Shown: piece after piece, positions 1 through 9,596 of the stretch
How positions within the stretch are numbered: position 1 is the stretch's first letter
How the letters are laid out: every line of letters begins with the position of its first letter
Source: JANMCE01 sp963791625
GTDB lineage: Bacteria > Actinomycetota > Acidimicrobiia > Acidimicrobiales > Ilumatobacteraceae
Reading direction: 5' to 3'
Assembly: GCA_963791625.1 (NCBI GenBank)
Contig: CAWBTA010000006.1
Location: 434,001-498,000 of the forward strand
DNA: 64,000 bases
Notes under the pieces: model-generated
The model's database searches: none
What the model was told of the DNA's origin: nothing
The model's input: only the letters and a program-made list of their open reading frames with translations
Made by a program: the position numbers and the translations under genes

Positions 1-26
1 TCAGATTTCACACGGGTGAAATCTGA
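1..26 (-). terminator. Hairpin downstream of the decarboxylase gene
   Basis: Bases 1-11 (TCAGATTTCAC) and 16-26 (GTGAAATCTGA) form a perfect 11-bp stem around a 4-nt loop, 18 bases past the stop of the minus-strand decarboxylase gene. Position and symmetry fit a transcription terminator; any T-tract on the minus-strand transcript would lie outside the window, so intrinsic termination cannot be confirmed. Confidence 0.6.
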
Positions 27-44
27 GAGGACGAAGACCCGCCG

Positions 45-1199
45 TTAGACGTAGTGCTCGGCGAGGGGTGGGAAGCCGTTGAAGCCGACGCTGGAGTAGG
101 TGGTGGTGTAGGCGCCGGTGGACAAGATGTCGACGAAGTCGCCTTCGGTCAGCGCCAAAGGCAACTCGTAGTCGGTCTTTTCGTAGAGCACGTCGGCGGA
201 GTCGCACGTGGGTCCGGCGATGGCCACCGGGCCGGTCGGGGTGCCGGCATGCGGGGTAACGAGGCGGTAGCGGATGGCTTCGTCCATGGTCTCGGCCAGG
301 CCGTGGAACTTGCCGCAGTCGAGATACACCCAGCGCTGCGTGTCCATCGGCGAACGGCGGGAGACGAGCACGACTTCGGTTCGCATGACACCGGCGTCAG
401 CCACCATGTAACGGCCGGGCTCGATCATCACCTCTTCGAGTCCCTCGGGGAAGTGCGTGTCGAGCGATGCGTTGATCGCCTCGCCGTACGCTGACATAGC
501 TGGAGCATCTTCCCGATAGGTGCCTGGATACCCGCCGCCGATATTGACGAACGATGGACGGCCACCCAGCGCACGAGCGCGGGCGAACACCGCAGCCGTC
601 ACCGACAGGCTGTCGTCCCACGCCATGACGTCACGCTGCTGCGAGCCGACATGGAACGAGACACCGCACTCCATGCCCAAACGAGTTGCTTCCACCAGCA
701 GCGTCACCACATCGACCGCGTCGCAACCGAACTTGCGTGACAGCGGCCAGTCGGCGCCCGCACACTCGTGGCGAAGACGAACACAAATGGATGCGCCGGG
801 AACGACGTCAGCAACTTTGCGCAGCTCTTCCATCGAATCGACGGTGTAGCGACGGACACCAACCGAGGCGGCGTACGCTACGTCGGCCCGCTTCTTGATG
901 GTGTTGCCGTAGGAGATGTCCGCGGCCGACGCCCCTGCTTCGAGGCAGGCGTCAATTTCGGCAGGGGAGGCGACGTCGAAGGAAGAACCGAGCGCCACGA
1001 GGCGCCGCAGGATCGGCTGCGCGGGGTTGGCCTTCACGGCGTAGTAGATACGGCCGGTCGGCAAGGTCTCATGGAGCGTGTCGTAGCGCTCGGCCACCTT
1101 GTCAACGTCAACGACGATGCATGGAGTGGCGGGCTGATGCTCACGAAGGAATGCTTCGATCTTGGCGGGGACAGCATGGACGGCAGTCGTGGTGGACAC
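45..1199 (-). CDS. Ornithine/lysine-type PLP decarboxylase (fold III)
   Basis: This 384-aa protein belongs to the alanine-racemase-fold (type III) PLP decarboxylases, which make putrescine or cadaverine from ornithine or lysine. The PLP-lysine motif YYAVKANP lies near residues 70-77, a glycine-rich phosphate-binding segment (NIGGGYPG) is in the middle, EPGRY follows, and GPTCDSADVLY near the C-terminus carries the active-site Cys-Asp of the eukaryote-like ornithine decarboxylase group. I placed the start at a GTG preceded by GAGGAG; a longer reading to 1256 adds 19 residues unlike the family. Ornithine against lysine preference cannot be read from sequence alone. It may feed the gamma-glutamyl polyamine enzymes found at the other end of the window. 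It is separated from EF-G2 by about 140 bp and is probably monocistronic. Confidence 0.88.
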   Translation of the reverse strand: MSTTTAVHAVPAKIEAFLREHQPATPCIVVDVDKVAERYDTLHETLPTGRIYYAVKANPAQPILRRLVALGSSFDVASPAEIDACLEAGASAADISYGNTIKKRADVAYAASVGVRRYTVDSMEELRKVADVVPGASICVRLRHECAGADWPLSRKFGCDAVDVVTLLVEATRLGMECGVSFHVGSQQRDVMAWDDSLSVTAAVFARARALGGRPSFVNIGGGYPGTYREDAPAMSAYGEAINASLDTHFPEGLEEVMIEPGRYMVADAGVMRTEVVLVSRRSPMDTQRWVYLDCGKFHGLAETMDEAIRYRLVTPHAGTPTGPVAIAGPTCDSADVLYEKTDYELPLALTEGDFVDILSTGAYTTTYSSVGFNGFPPLAEHYV

Positions 1200-1342
1200 G
1201 GCTTCTCCTCGGGTTGTTGCGGGCCGCTTTCGCGGCCATCTCACCTCCCCGGACATCCGCCGGTTGTGGGTCGTGGGTGAATAGAACGGTGGGACCGTAC
1301 TTACTATCGGCAGCCCTGTCTACTGTTTGAGTCGTCAGTCAG

Positions 1343-3418
1343 TTACGACACCTGCTCGGTCGGGGCCAGCGTGGCTTTGGCTCTCTCGATGAGGTGAGTC
1401 GGCAGGGCCTCGTAGTGGTCGTGGTTGGAGCGGAACTGGCCGCGGCCGCCGGTCATCGATCGGAGGTCGACGGCGTAGTGCAAGAGCTCGGCGCTCGGGA
1501 CCATGGCGGCCACTTCGACTTCACCATCGCCGACGGCTTCTGACCCCAGAACTCGTCCCCGTCGCCCGTTGACGTCGCCCATCACATCACCGAGATAGTC
1601 GCTCGGCACGACAACGGTCAGCACCGAGATTGGTTCGAGCACGATTGGTTCGGCCTTCGCCAGGGCTTCCTGCAAAGCAAGTGAGCCGGCCATCTTGAAG
1701 CTCATCTCCGAGCTGTCGACCGCGTGGTACTTGCCGTCGAAACACTCGACCCGGAGATCGACGACAGGGAAGCCGTGCACACCTCCGCGAGCCATCGCTT
1801 CTTCGATTCCCTTTTGTACGGCAGGGATGAACTGGCGCGGAATTGCTCCACCGACGATCCTGTCGATGAACTGCAGGCCGCCGCCGCGTTCACCGGGCTC
1901 GACCCGGAGGCTGGCCACGCCGAACTGGCCGTGACCGCCCGACTGCTTCTTGTATTTCCCTTCTGCCTCAGCCTTGCGCAGGATCGTCTCGCGGTAAGGC
2001 ACCCGCACGGCCTCAGTGGCGACCTTCACTCCGAATTTGCGTTCGAGTCGTTCCAACGTGATGGCGACGTGCGTGTCGCCCGTGCCGCTCAGAATGGTCT
2101 GATTCGTCTCCTCGTTTCGACTGATCACCAGGGCGGGATCTTCCTCCCGTAAGCGGTGCAGAGCGCTCCCGAGCTTGTCGTCGTCTGCTTGGGTACGGGC
2201 CTTGATGGCCACGCCGTACACCGCCGGACGCGGCATCAAAGGGGGAGCGCTGACCGGCGTACCCTTCGGCGCCAACGTATCGCCAGTGGCGGTGCCTGCA
2301 AGCTTCGCGACCGCGGCGATGTCACCGGCGGGCACATCGACGGCGGGCGTCTGCTCCTTTCCCCTCAGCGTGAAGATGCCGTGCAAGCGCTCGTCGGTGT
2401 TCGACCGCGTGTTGATCAGATGATCGTCGGGCCTGATGGTGCCTGAAAGCACCTTGAACAGCGACAACTGGCCGACATAGGGGTCGGCGATGGTCTTGAA
2501 CACGAACGCCAGCGGCTGCCCATCGGGGTCGGGAGCGATGTCGGCTTCGGTCGGCCCCGCCTGAACCGTTATCGCGGGCCGATCGGTCGGTGAGGGACCG
2601 ATCTCGCAGATGAAGTCGGCGAGGCGATCGATGCCGACGCCGGTGATCGCTGACCCGCACACGACCGGGAACACGCTCGCGCCTGCGACTCCGTGGGCGA
2701 GCGTGTGCTCAAGCTCGTCGGGCGAGGGGATGTCGCCCTCGAGGTACCGCTCCATCTGTTGGTCGTCGGCCACGACGATGCCCTCGACCAGATTGTTGTG
2801 CACCTGGTGCTCGAACTCGGCGAGATCGTCTGGGATCGCCTCAATCGCCACGGCTCCCTTCGAGTAGACGAAGGCCTTCTCCGTCAGAAGGTCAGCAACG
2901 CCTCGGAACGCGGACTCGTCGCCGATGGGCAATTCGAGCGTCGCGACGCCAGCCCCAAACCGCTCTCGAAGCTGTTCGAGTGTGCTCTCGAAGTCCGACC
3001 GTTCACGGTCGAGCTTGTTCACGAAGATCATGCGCGGAATGCCGCACGCGGCGGCCAGCTTCCAGATCGCCTGCGTTTGGACTTGAACGCCGTCTACCGC
3101 GCTCACCACGAAGACCGCCAAATCTGCGATACGCAACGCAGCGTGGACGTCGCCGATGAAGTCGGGGAAGCCGGGCGTGTCGATCACATTGATCTTGTGG
3201 CCCTTCCACTCGATGGGCGCCATAGCCAGTGACAATGAGATCTGGCGCTTTTGTTCCTCCGGCTCGAAGTCGCAAGCCGTCGTGCCGTCCTCGACGCGTC
3301 CCATTCTCGTGACGGCCCCGGTCTTCAGCAACAGCGCTTCGGTCACGGTGGTCTTGCCAGAGCCGCTATGACCGACCAGGGCCACGTTGCGGATCTTGGC
3401 TGCCGGATAGCTCTTCAC
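1343..3418 (-). CDS. fusA2: EF-G2, elongation factor G-like GTPase
   Basis: This 691-aa translational GTPase has the EF-G domain order but is the divergent actinobacterial EF-G2 paralogue rather than canonical FusA. The P-loop GHSGSGKT spans residues 16-23, DTPG 80-83 and NKLD 134-137, so the G domain is complete. The C-terminal half keeps the domain IV and V signatures (GGHGQFG; GDVMGDVNGRRGRV). There is no rpsL/rpsG/tuf neighbourhood, as expected for a paralogue. The role is uncertain; in mycobacteria EF-G2 is reported not to replace EF-G in elongation. The start is a GTG with GGGGGT about 10 nt upstream. It stands alone on the minus strand, back to back with comF. Confidence 0.88.
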   Translation of the reverse strand: MKSYPAAKIRNVALVGHSGSGKTTVTEALLLKTGAVTRMGRVEDGTTACDFEPEEQKRQISLSLAMAPIEWKGHKINVIDTPGFPDFIGDVHAALRIADLAVFVVSAVDGVQVQTQAIWKLAAACGIPRMIFVNKLDRERSDFESTLEQLRERFGAGVATLELPIGDESAFRGVADLLTEKAFVYSKGAVAIEAIPDDLAEFEHQVHNNLVEGIVVADDQQMERYLEGDIPSPDELEHTLAHGVAGASVFPVVCGSAITGVGIDRLADFICEIGPSPTDRPAITVQAGPTEADIAPDPDGQPLAFVFKTIADPYVGQLSLFKVLSGTIRPDDHLINTRSNTDERLHGIFTLRGKEQTPAVDVPAGDIAAVAKLAGTATGDTLAPKGTPVSAPPLMPRPAVYGVAIKARTQADDDKLGSALHRLREEDPALVISRNEETNQTILSGTGDTHVAITLERLERKFGVKVATEAVRVPYRETILRKAEAEGKYKKQSGGHGQFGVASLRVEPGERGGGLQFIDRIVGGAIPRQFIPAVQKGIEEAMARGGVHGFPVVDLRVECFDGKYHAVDSSEMSFKMAGSLALQEALAKAEPIVLEPISVLTVVVPSDYLGDVMGDVNGRRGRVLGSEAVGDGEVEVAAMVPSAELLHYAVDLRSMTGGRGQFRSNHDHYEALPTHLIERAKATLAPTEQVS

Positions 3419-3582
3419 GAAACAAGCACCCCCGTTGTCGCTACGGATTGAACGACCTTACGATGAGCTTACCCAGCGCCAACACGCTCGCGCTCACGAC
3501 CGCCATCGCCGTCGGTAACCTCGTGACACGACGAGTCAGCGCACCTCGCGGAGGCGCATGATGGCAAGGGATTGCTGGTGAG

Positions 3583-3600
3583 GCGGCCGATGTCGGCCGC
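3583..3600. repeat. GC-rich palindrome in the EF-G2/comF divergent gap
   Basis: GCGGCCGA-TG-TCGGCCGC is a perfect 8-bp inverted repeat with a 2-bp centre, about 55 bp upstream of comF. It could be an operator for comF or a hairpin in its leader. The rest of the 235-bp gap (3419-3653) shows nothing else that I can name. Confidence 0.4.
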
Positions 3601-3653
3601 TGCCCCTTGGCATACCGCGCGGTCGAACCTCATAACACCCCCTGTGTAGAACG

Positions 3654-4271
3654 GTGTTCATGTTCCTTGCTCGTGTGTGTCCGCTGTGCAAACACCCTGG
3701 TCCGGCGCCCTGTGACGCCTGCTGGATTTCGCTTGACCCCGCGCCACCCGGTCCGGTTCCGGCGTTACTGGCGTTCTCGGGGGAGGGGGCTCGCCTATTG
3801 AAAGGGCTGAAGTACGGCAATGGTCGGGCCGTCATCGGGCGGCTGGCCGACGGCATGTCGCTGTTGGTAGAACCGTGTTGGGCCGACGTGGTCACGTGGG
3901 CACCGACCAGCGCGGTCCGCAAGCGCGAGCGCGGGTATGACCAGGCCGAGCTGCTGGCCAAGGCCGTGGCCCGTCGGCTCGGGGTGCCGTGTCGAGGTCT
4001 GTTGCGTCGGCTGCCAGGCGAGGGGCCGCAAACGGGGCGGACGCGCGTCGAGCGGCTCAACGGGCCCGGTTTCGCCGGGAAACGGCAGGCTCCACCGCGG
4101 ATACTCCTCATTGATGATGTCGTTACCACCGGCTCTACGCTGCGCTCGGCAGCCTCCGTGCTGCGCATGATGGGCGCCCGTGAAATTCGTCCACTGGCTG
4201 CGGCTTCCACACCTGAGGCGGCGTCGCTACGATCCAGGCGGGTGCCGGTCACGCCAGATTTCGCCCGATGA
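3654..4271 (+). CDS. comF: ComF family phosphoribosyltransferase-like protein
   Basis: This 205-aa protein has the two ComF hallmarks. An N-terminal zinc ribbon has Cys 9, 12, 20 and 23 (CPLC and CDAC). The C-terminal half is PRTase-like, with the PRPP-binding loop ILLIDDVVTTGST at residues 150-162. A central RKRERGYDQAELLA segment is also typical. ComF proteins take part in DNA uptake in competent bacteria but are widespread in bacteria not known to be competent. Its position directly upstream of secA is a common actinobacterial arrangement. The start is GTG at 3654 or ATG at 3660, which give almost the same protein; no clear Shine-Dalgarno separates them. Confidence 0.88.
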   Translation: MFMFLARVCPLCKHPGPAPCDACWISLDPAPPGPVPALLAFSGEGARLLKGLKYGNGRAVIGRLADGMSLLVEPCWADVVTWAPTSAVRKRERGYDQAELLAKAVARRLGVPCRGLLRRLPGEGPQTGRTRVERLNGPGFAGKRQAPPRILLIDDVVTTGSTLRSAASVLRMMGAREIRPLAAASTPEAASLRSRRVPVTPDFAR

Positions 4272-4357
4272 AAAAGTCGTGTGACCGGTGTCGGCGCCCG
4301 CAATGGCCGAACCGCCAAGGCCGTTGGGGCCTTCTGCGGATAGCATGTAGCCGCTCT

Positions 4358-7069
4358 ATGGGAATCCTCGATCGCATCCTCCGCGCCGGTGAAGGCAAGA
4401 AACTGAAGTCGTTGCAGGGCCTTGTGCCTGACATCAACGCCTTCGAGCCGGCTATGAAAGCCCTATCCGACGATGCCCTCAAGGGAAAGACCGTTGAGTT
4501 CCGCCAGCGGCTGGCCAACGGCGAGGATATGAACGACATTCTCCTCGAGGCGTTCGCTGTCACTCGTGAGGCCGCCGACCGCGTCATCGGTCAGCGCCAC
4601 TACGACGTGCAAATGATGGGCGGTGCCGCGCTGCACTTCGGCTGGGTGGCCGAAATGAAGACCGGCGAAGGCAAGACCCTCGTCTCCACGCTGCCTGGCT
4701 ATCTCAACGGCCTGGCCGGCAACGGCATTCACATCATCACGGTCAACGACTACCTGGCCAAGTTTCACGCCGAGTGGATGGGACGCATTCACCAGTTCCT
4801 CGGCCTCAGCGTGGGTCTGGTGCTGCCCGACTACAAGGATTCCGCCGCCGAGAAGCGCGAGTCCTACGCGGCCGACATCACGTATGGCACCAACAACGAG
4901 TTCGGGTTCGACTATCTGCGTGACAACATGGCCACCAGCCCCGAGGAAAAGGTGCAGCGCGGCCACAGCTACGCCATTGTCGACGAGGTTGACTCCATCC
5001 TCATTGACGAGGCCCGTACCCCGCTCATCATCTCGGGCCGCATGGCCGACGCCGCCAAGCTCTACTACCAGTTCGCATCGGTGGTCCGCAGTCTGAAGCG
5101 TGACGTCGACTACGAGGTGGACGAAGAAAAGCGCCAGGTCGCGCCGATGGAAGACGGTATCGACAAGGTCGAAAAGGCCCTCGGCATCGACAACCTCTAC
5201 GACGCCGTACAGCAGAACTTCGTGCACCAGCTCACTGCTGCCATTAAGGCCAAGGAGCTGTACAAGCGCGACAAGGACTACATCGTGCAGGGCGGCGAAG
5301 TGAAGATCGTCGACGAGTTCACCGGCCGTATCCTCGAAGGCCGCCGCTGGTCAGAAGGCCTGCACCAGGCAGTCGAAGCCAAAGAGGGCGTGAAAATCAA
5401 AGAGGAGAACCAGACCCTCGCCACCATCACGCTGCAGAACTACTTCCGTATGTACGACAAGCTCGCCGGTATGACCGGTACGGCGCAGACCGAAGCGGCC
5501 GAGTTGAAGAACACCTACGGCCTCGATGTTGTGCCGATCCCCACCAACAAAGACAGCCAGCGCAGCGACGAAGCCGACCTCATCTACAAGACCGAGGAAG
5601 CCAAGTTCGAGGCCGTCGCCGATGACATCGCCGAGCGTCATGGCAAGGGCCAGCCGATTCTGGTCGGTACGGTGTCGGTCGAAAAGTCCGAGCTGCTGTC
5701 GGGCATTCTGAAGAAGCGCGGCATCGTCCACGAGGTGCTGAACGCAAAGCAGCACACCCGTGAAGCAATGATCGTCACCCAGGCCGGCCGCAAGGGCTCG
5801 GTCACCGTGGCCACCAACATGGCGGGACGAGGCGTCGACATCCTCCTTGGCGGCAACCCCGAAGGCCTGGCCGGTGAAGAAGTTCGCAAGGAAGGCCTTG
5901 ACGCCGAGTCGGAGGAGGGCCGGGCCCGCTACAAAGAACTGCTGCCCAAGTTTACGGCCGAGTGTAGAGATGCCGGCGACGAAGTGCGTCGTCTCGGTGG
6001 CCTTTATGTACTTGGCACCGAGCGTCACGAGAGCCGTCGCATCGACAATCAGTTGCGTGGTCGTTCCGGTCGTCAGGGCGACCCGGGTGCCAGCCGCTTC
6101 TACCTTTCGCTCGACGACGAACTCATGCGCCTGTTCGCCACCGGTGCCATGAGCTGGGTCATGGGCAAGGCACTGCCCGACGACGTTCCGATCGAAGCCA
6201 AGATGGTCACCAAGGCCATCGAACGGGCCCAGAATACGGTCGAGCAGCGCAACGCCGAAATCCGCAAGGACGTGCTCAAGTACGACGAGGTGATGAACGA
6301 GCAGCGCAAAGTCATCTACCGCCGCCGCGACCAGATCCTTGAGGGCCGCGACCTGCGTGACGAAGCACAGCAGTACCTTGCCGACGCAGTCGACACCACG
6401 GTCGACACCTACTGCGTGAGTGATGCCGAAGACGAGTGGAATGTCGAAGGTCTGCTGGCCGAGCTGTCGGGCTACTACCCAACGGCACTGACCGAGCCCG
6501 ACATTCGGGCGCTCGGCCACACCGGCGAGGTCTACGACACGGTCATGGTCGAGGCCACGAACTACTACAACAAGCGCGAAGAAGAGCTTGGCGCCGAGCT
6601 CATGCGTGAGATCGAGCGTCAGGTCATGCTGCGCATTATCGATCAGCGCTGGCTTGAGCATCTGGCCGAGATGGATTATCTGCAGGAAGGCATCAATCTG
6701 CGGGCCATGGGTCAGAAAGATCCGCTGGTTGAGTGGCAGCGTGAAGGCTACGAACACTTCGACAAGCTGATGCACATCATCAGCCAGGACTTCGTGCGTT
6801 ACGTCATGCACGTGCAGGTTGTCGAAGAGCAGCCGGCCCAGCAGGTGCAGAACGTGCAGTACTCCGCCCCGGACGACAGCGTGCCGTCGGGCATGCAGGC
6901 AGCGGCGGTCGGCATGGTCCGCGAGGACACCGGCGAGCCCGTCGCCGTCATGGAACAAGAACCCGTTGCCATGCAGCCCGTTACGGTTGATGAACGGGAC
7001 AAGACTCCGCGCAACGCGCCGTGCTGGTGCGGAAGCGGAAAGAAGTTCAAACTCTGCCACGGCAAGTAA
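4358..7069 (+). CDS. secA: Preprotein translocase ATPase SecA
   Basis: This is a full-length 903-aa SecA, the motor that drives unfolded preproteins through SecYEG. Seen directly: Walker A MKTGEGKT (GEGKT at 103-107), the DEAD-type DEVDSILIDEARTPLIISG, the second nucleotide-binding fold with ATNMAGRGVDILLGG and GRSGRQGD, a helical scaffold, and the C-terminal zinc and SecB-type tail CWCGSGKKFKLCHGK. The start is taken at MGILDRIL because all SecA proteins begin at this point; the 30 upstream in-frame residues overlap the comF stop and have no family counterpart. Only one SecA lies in the window, and it looks like the essential SecA1 rather than the shorter SecA2. prfB follows 45 bp downstream, the usual order in bacteria. 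Confidence 0.97.
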   Translation: MGILDRILRAGEGKKLKSLQGLVPDINAFEPAMKALSDDALKGKTVEFRQRLANGEDMNDILLEAFAVTREAADRVIGQRHYDVQMMGGAALHFGWVAEMKTGEGKTLVSTLPGYLNGLAGNGIHIITVNDYLAKFHAEWMGRIHQFLGLSVGLVLPDYKDSAAEKRESYAADITYGTNNEFGFDYLRDNMATSPEEKVQRGHSYAIVDEVDSILIDEARTPLIISGRMADAAKLYYQFASVVRSLKRDVDYEVDEEKRQVAPMEDGIDKVEKALGIDNLYDAVQQNFVHQLTAAIKAKELYKRDKDYIVQGGEVKIVDEFTGRILEGRRWSEGLHQAVEAKEGVKIKEENQTLATITLQNYFRMYDKLAGMTGTAQTEAAELKNTYGLDVVPIPTNKDSQRSDEADLIYKTEEAKFEAVADDIAERHGKGQPILVGTVSVEKSELLSGILKKRGIVHEVLNAKQHTREAMIVTQAGRKGSVTVATNMAGRGVDILLGGNPEGLAGEEVRKEGLDAESEEGRARYKELLPKFTAECRDAGDEVRRLGGLYVLGTERHESRRIDNQLRGRSGRQGDPGASRFYLSLDDELMRLFATGAMSWVMGKALPDDVPIEAKMVTKAIERAQNTVEQRNAEIRKDVLKYDEVMNEQRKVIYRRRDQILEGRDLRDEAQQYLADAVDTTVDTYCVSDAEDEWNVEGLLAELSGYYPTALTEPDIRALGHTGEVYDTVMVEATNYYNKREEELGAELMREIERQVMLRIIDQRWLEHLAEMDYLQEGINLRAMGQKDPLVEWQREGYEHFDKLMHIISQDFVRYVMHVQVVEEQPAQQVQNVQYSAPDDSVPSGMQAAAVGMVREDTGEPVAVMEQEPVAMQPVTVDERDKTPRNAPCWCGSGKKFKLCHGK

Positions 7070-7114
7070 GGTTCGCCCGCCCACTCGGGCACCCCGGCAC
7101 TGATTGGTTGCGTC

Positions 7115-8233
7115 ATGAAGGATTTCTCCGACGAATTGAAGGGCTTGCATCGTCGCGTCGACGACGCGCGCGGCTACCTCAAGATCGACGACAACCGTCT
7201 GCGGCTGCAGGAACTGGAAGTCGAAGTGCAAAAGCCCGACCTCTGGGACGACCAGGACCGAGCCAAGCACGTCAACTCGCAGTACGCCGCCGTCCGTGAC
7301 GACCTCGCGATCTACGACAAGCTCGTCGCCGACATGGAAGATGTCGAAACCCTCCACGAAATGGCTCGTGAGGTCGATGATGCGTCGCAGGAAGGCGACA
7401 TTGCAGACGCGTCGGGAAAACTCGACCGACAGCTGAATGAGCTGGAGTTGCGGGCCCTCTTCGTCGGCCCTCACGACGAGGCCGACGCCATGGTGCGCAT
7501 TAACGCCAAAGACGGTGGCGTCGACGCGCAGGACTGGGCCGAGATGCTGCTCCGGATGTACACGCGCTGGGGCGAGCGGCGTGGCTTCGAAGTCGATGTC
7601 GAGTACATCTCCGAAGGTACCGAGGCGGGCATCATGTCGGCCGAATTCACGGTCACTGGTCGTTACGCGTACGGGCTCATGTCGGCCGAGCGCGGCACGC
7701 ACCGGCTGGTGCGTATCAGCCCGTTCGACGGCAACGCCCGCCGTCAAACCAGCTTCGCGGCCATCGATGTCTACCCGGTGCTGGAAGACGAAGGCGTCGT
7801 TGAGATCCCCGACAGCGACATCCGGATGGAAGTGTTCCGCGCGAGTGGTGCCGGTGGTCAGCACATCAACAAGACCTCGTCGGCCGTTCGGTTGATTCAC
7901 ATCCCCACCGGCCTCACGACCAGTAGCCAGGAAGAGCGCAGTCAACTCCAGAACCGAGAAAAGGCCATGCGCCGCCTGAAGGCCCTCCTGCAGGTCCGTA
8001 TGGAGGAAGAACGAGCGGCAAAAATGGCCGAAATCGCCGGTGGAAAGCAGGCCCAGGTCGGGTGGGGGAGCCAGATCCGCTCCTATGTGCTGCAGCCCTA
8101 CCAAATGGTCAAAGACCTGCGCAGCGAATACGAGGTCGGCAACGTCGCCGGTGTGCTCGACGGCGATGTGGATGGGCTGATGGAATCAGTTTTGCGCTGG
8201 AAGCGCGAAGTTGCTCACGAAAGTGGCGGCTGA
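7115..8233 (+). CDS. prfB: Peptide chain release factor 2
   Basis: RF2 recognises UGA and UAA stop codons and triggers peptide release. The 372-aa protein has the RF2 anticodon tripeptide SPF at residues 202-204 and the catalytic GGQ at 247-249. The programmed +1 frameshift that many bacteria use to autoregulate prfB is absent: at the expected place (RGYL, residues 19-22) the reading continues as CTC AAG with no in-frame UGA. RF2 synthesis is therefore not controlled by that route here. It is downstream of secA and probably cotranscribed with it. The start ATG lacks a strong Shine-Dalgarno, but the N-terminus aligns with the family. Confidence 0.96.
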   Translation: MKDFSDELKGLHRRVDDARGYLKIDDNRLRLQELEVEVQKPDLWDDQDRAKHVNSQYAAVRDDLAIYDKLVADMEDVETLHEMAREVDDASQEGDIADASGKLDRQLNELELRALFVGPHDEADAMVRINAKDGGVDAQDWAEMLLRMYTRWGERRGFEVDVEYISEGTEAGIMSAEFTVTGRYAYGLMSAERGTHRLVRISPFDGNARRQTSFAAIDVYPVLEDEGVVEIPDSDIRMEVFRASGAGGQHINKTSSAVRLIHIPTGLTTSSQEERSQLQNREKAMRRLKALLQVRMEEERAAKMAEIAGGKQAQVGWGSQIRSYVLQPYQMVKDLRSEYEVGNVAGVLDGDVDGLMESVLRWKREVAHESGG

Positions 8234-8321
8234 GCCACCGACCGCAGCGGTTAGCCGCTATCGTTTCCGCAGGAAGATTTCTTAGCCAGCGATAACTCCT
8301 CGTTGGAAGGCAGGCACGCAC

Positions 8322-9079
8322 ATGGCGACGCAGACTCGCACACGGGTTCGCGATCGGGTTTCACCAGGTATGGCGGCATGGGGCATTCATGCGCTTACTG
8401 CCTCCGGCGTCTTGTGCGGACTGATGGGAATCCTCTTCATTCTTGACGGCAGTCCAAAGGCCGCGCTTGTCTGGCTGATTCTGGCCTTCGTCATCGACGG
8501 CATCGATGGACCTGTCGCTCGCAAGGTTGACTGTCGCCTGCACGTTCCCAACGTTGACGGCAACATCCTTGACCTCGTGATCGACTACGTCACGTGCGTT
8601 GTTGCTCCGGCCATCTTCATCCACCAGTTCAACATGGTGCCGAAAGGCTTCACGCTCTTCGCCGCCGGCCTCGTTATGGTCACCTCGCTGTACGCTTTTC
8701 TCGTACCGATCTCATGACGCATGATCATTACTTCCGGGGCTGGCCGGCCATGTGGAATCTGGCTATTAACGTGATGTTCGTCGTTCAGTCCAAGCCGTTC
8801 GTGAACCTCGCCGTCATTCTCGGGCTTTGTGCCCTCACCTGTTTGAACGTAAAGGTGCCCCACCCGGTGCGGGTGCATTACATGCGCCAAATAACGCTGC
8901 CGGTTCTGGTGATATGGCTGGCCGTCATGCTTTACCTCACGCTCGTATCGCCCACCGCTCCGATGTGGGCCCGGGCTGTCGAGCTGGCCGGCGTTGCCTA
9001 TTTCGTGTGGCTCAGTGCTCGGCGTACGTTGCTGGGGCCCGAGTTTCCAGAGATCGTGCCTGCCTTACCTTTCGAATGA
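8322..9079 (+). pseudogene. pcs: Phosphatidylcholine synthase, frameshifted
   Basis: Two overlapping reading frames together encode a CDP-alcohol phosphatidyltransferase of the Pcs type, which condenses choline with CDP-diacylglycerol to make phosphatidylcholine. The first part has the signature DGIDGPVAR...GNILDLVIDY and membrane helices. It runs off frame at the T run 8696-8699 and stops at 8715-8717. The -1 frame continues as SRTDLMTHDHYFRGWPAMWN, exactly the segment that follows in Pcs proteins, and then gives three more hydrophobic helices to 9079. One extra T in TTTT would restore a single protein of about 252 aa. A recent mutation, a base-call error, or slippage on TTT-TTT are all possible. 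The start ATG has GGAAGG upstream. Confidence 0.8.
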
Positions 9080-9482
9080 CGCTCCATACCGCAAGCGATC
9101 CGAGTATCAGGATCACCAGACCGATCACTTGGTAGACCCGCTCGGGCATCCGCTGGCATCGCCCGGGGTGGCGCCGGCTGCAACGCTCGCCGGTAATGAC
9201 GATGAACGTTTCGGGCGCTATGAAACACACGGCCGCGAGTGCGCCCCATTTGGTGGCAGATCGATACGACTTGTCGACCAGTCGGGCCACGACCCGAGCG
9301 GTGCCCAACGAGTACGGGAACGAGCTGCCGATCTCCACCACGGCGAAGGCCCAGATGTTCACGCCGTACTTCTTGACCGTGGCGTTGGCGACGAAGACGC
9401 GCAGGATGCTGTAGCCGAAACCAACGATGATCCAGGCCCGCTCGAGGCGCTTGCGGCGCAGCCCGCGGGCCTCCGTTGTCAT
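9012..9482 (-). CDS. Conserved-looking membrane protein of unknown function
   Basis: This 156-aa protein has three or four hydrophobic stretches: AWIIVGFGYSILRVF near the N-terminus, WGALAAVCFIAPETFIVI in the middle, and a strong C-terminal helix YQVIGLVILILGSLAVW. Motifs such as VKKYGVNIWAFAVVEIGSS and PYSLGTARVVARL look constrained, but I cannot assign a family function. The 3' end overlaps the pcs 3' end by 68 bp on the opposite strand. I chose ATG 9482 because a TAACCT box lies 8 nt upstream; a GTG at 9503 is the alternative. It is divergent from ftsE. Confidence 0.6.
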   Translation of the reverse strand: MTTEARGLRRKRLERAWIIVGFGYSILRVFVANATVKKYGVNIWAFAVVEIGSSFPYSLGTARVVARLVDKSYRSATKWGALAAVCFIAPETFIVITGERCSRRHPGRCQRMPERVYQVIGLVILILGSLAVWSVIRKVRQARSLETRAPATYAEH

Positions 9483-9496
9483 CGTGAGCCAGGTTA
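9483..9496 (-). promoter_or_regulatory. Putative leaderless -10 box for the 9012-9482 gene
   Basis: On the minus strand TAACCT (9491-9496) lies 8 nt before ATG 9482, so transcription would begin at or 1-2 nt before the start codon. The same spacing recurs in this window. Confidence 0.4.
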
Positions 9497-9596
9497 CCGG
9501 CACCAGTGAGCAAGAGACATGACCACGGAAAACGAGGGCGGTCCGCTAGGGTCAAGTAGCCCACATTCTCCGACGGGGAGACGGCCGCACCCACTT

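Noticed and set aside
7115..7190. Programmed frameshift in prfB
   Set aside because: The expected UGA after RGYL is absent; the frame continues normally.
5351..8104. 917-codon open frame on the minus strand opposite secA and prfB
   Set aside because: It mirrors two certain genes, is rich in His/Val/Asp as expected for the reverse of this codon usage, and shows no domain or start signal.
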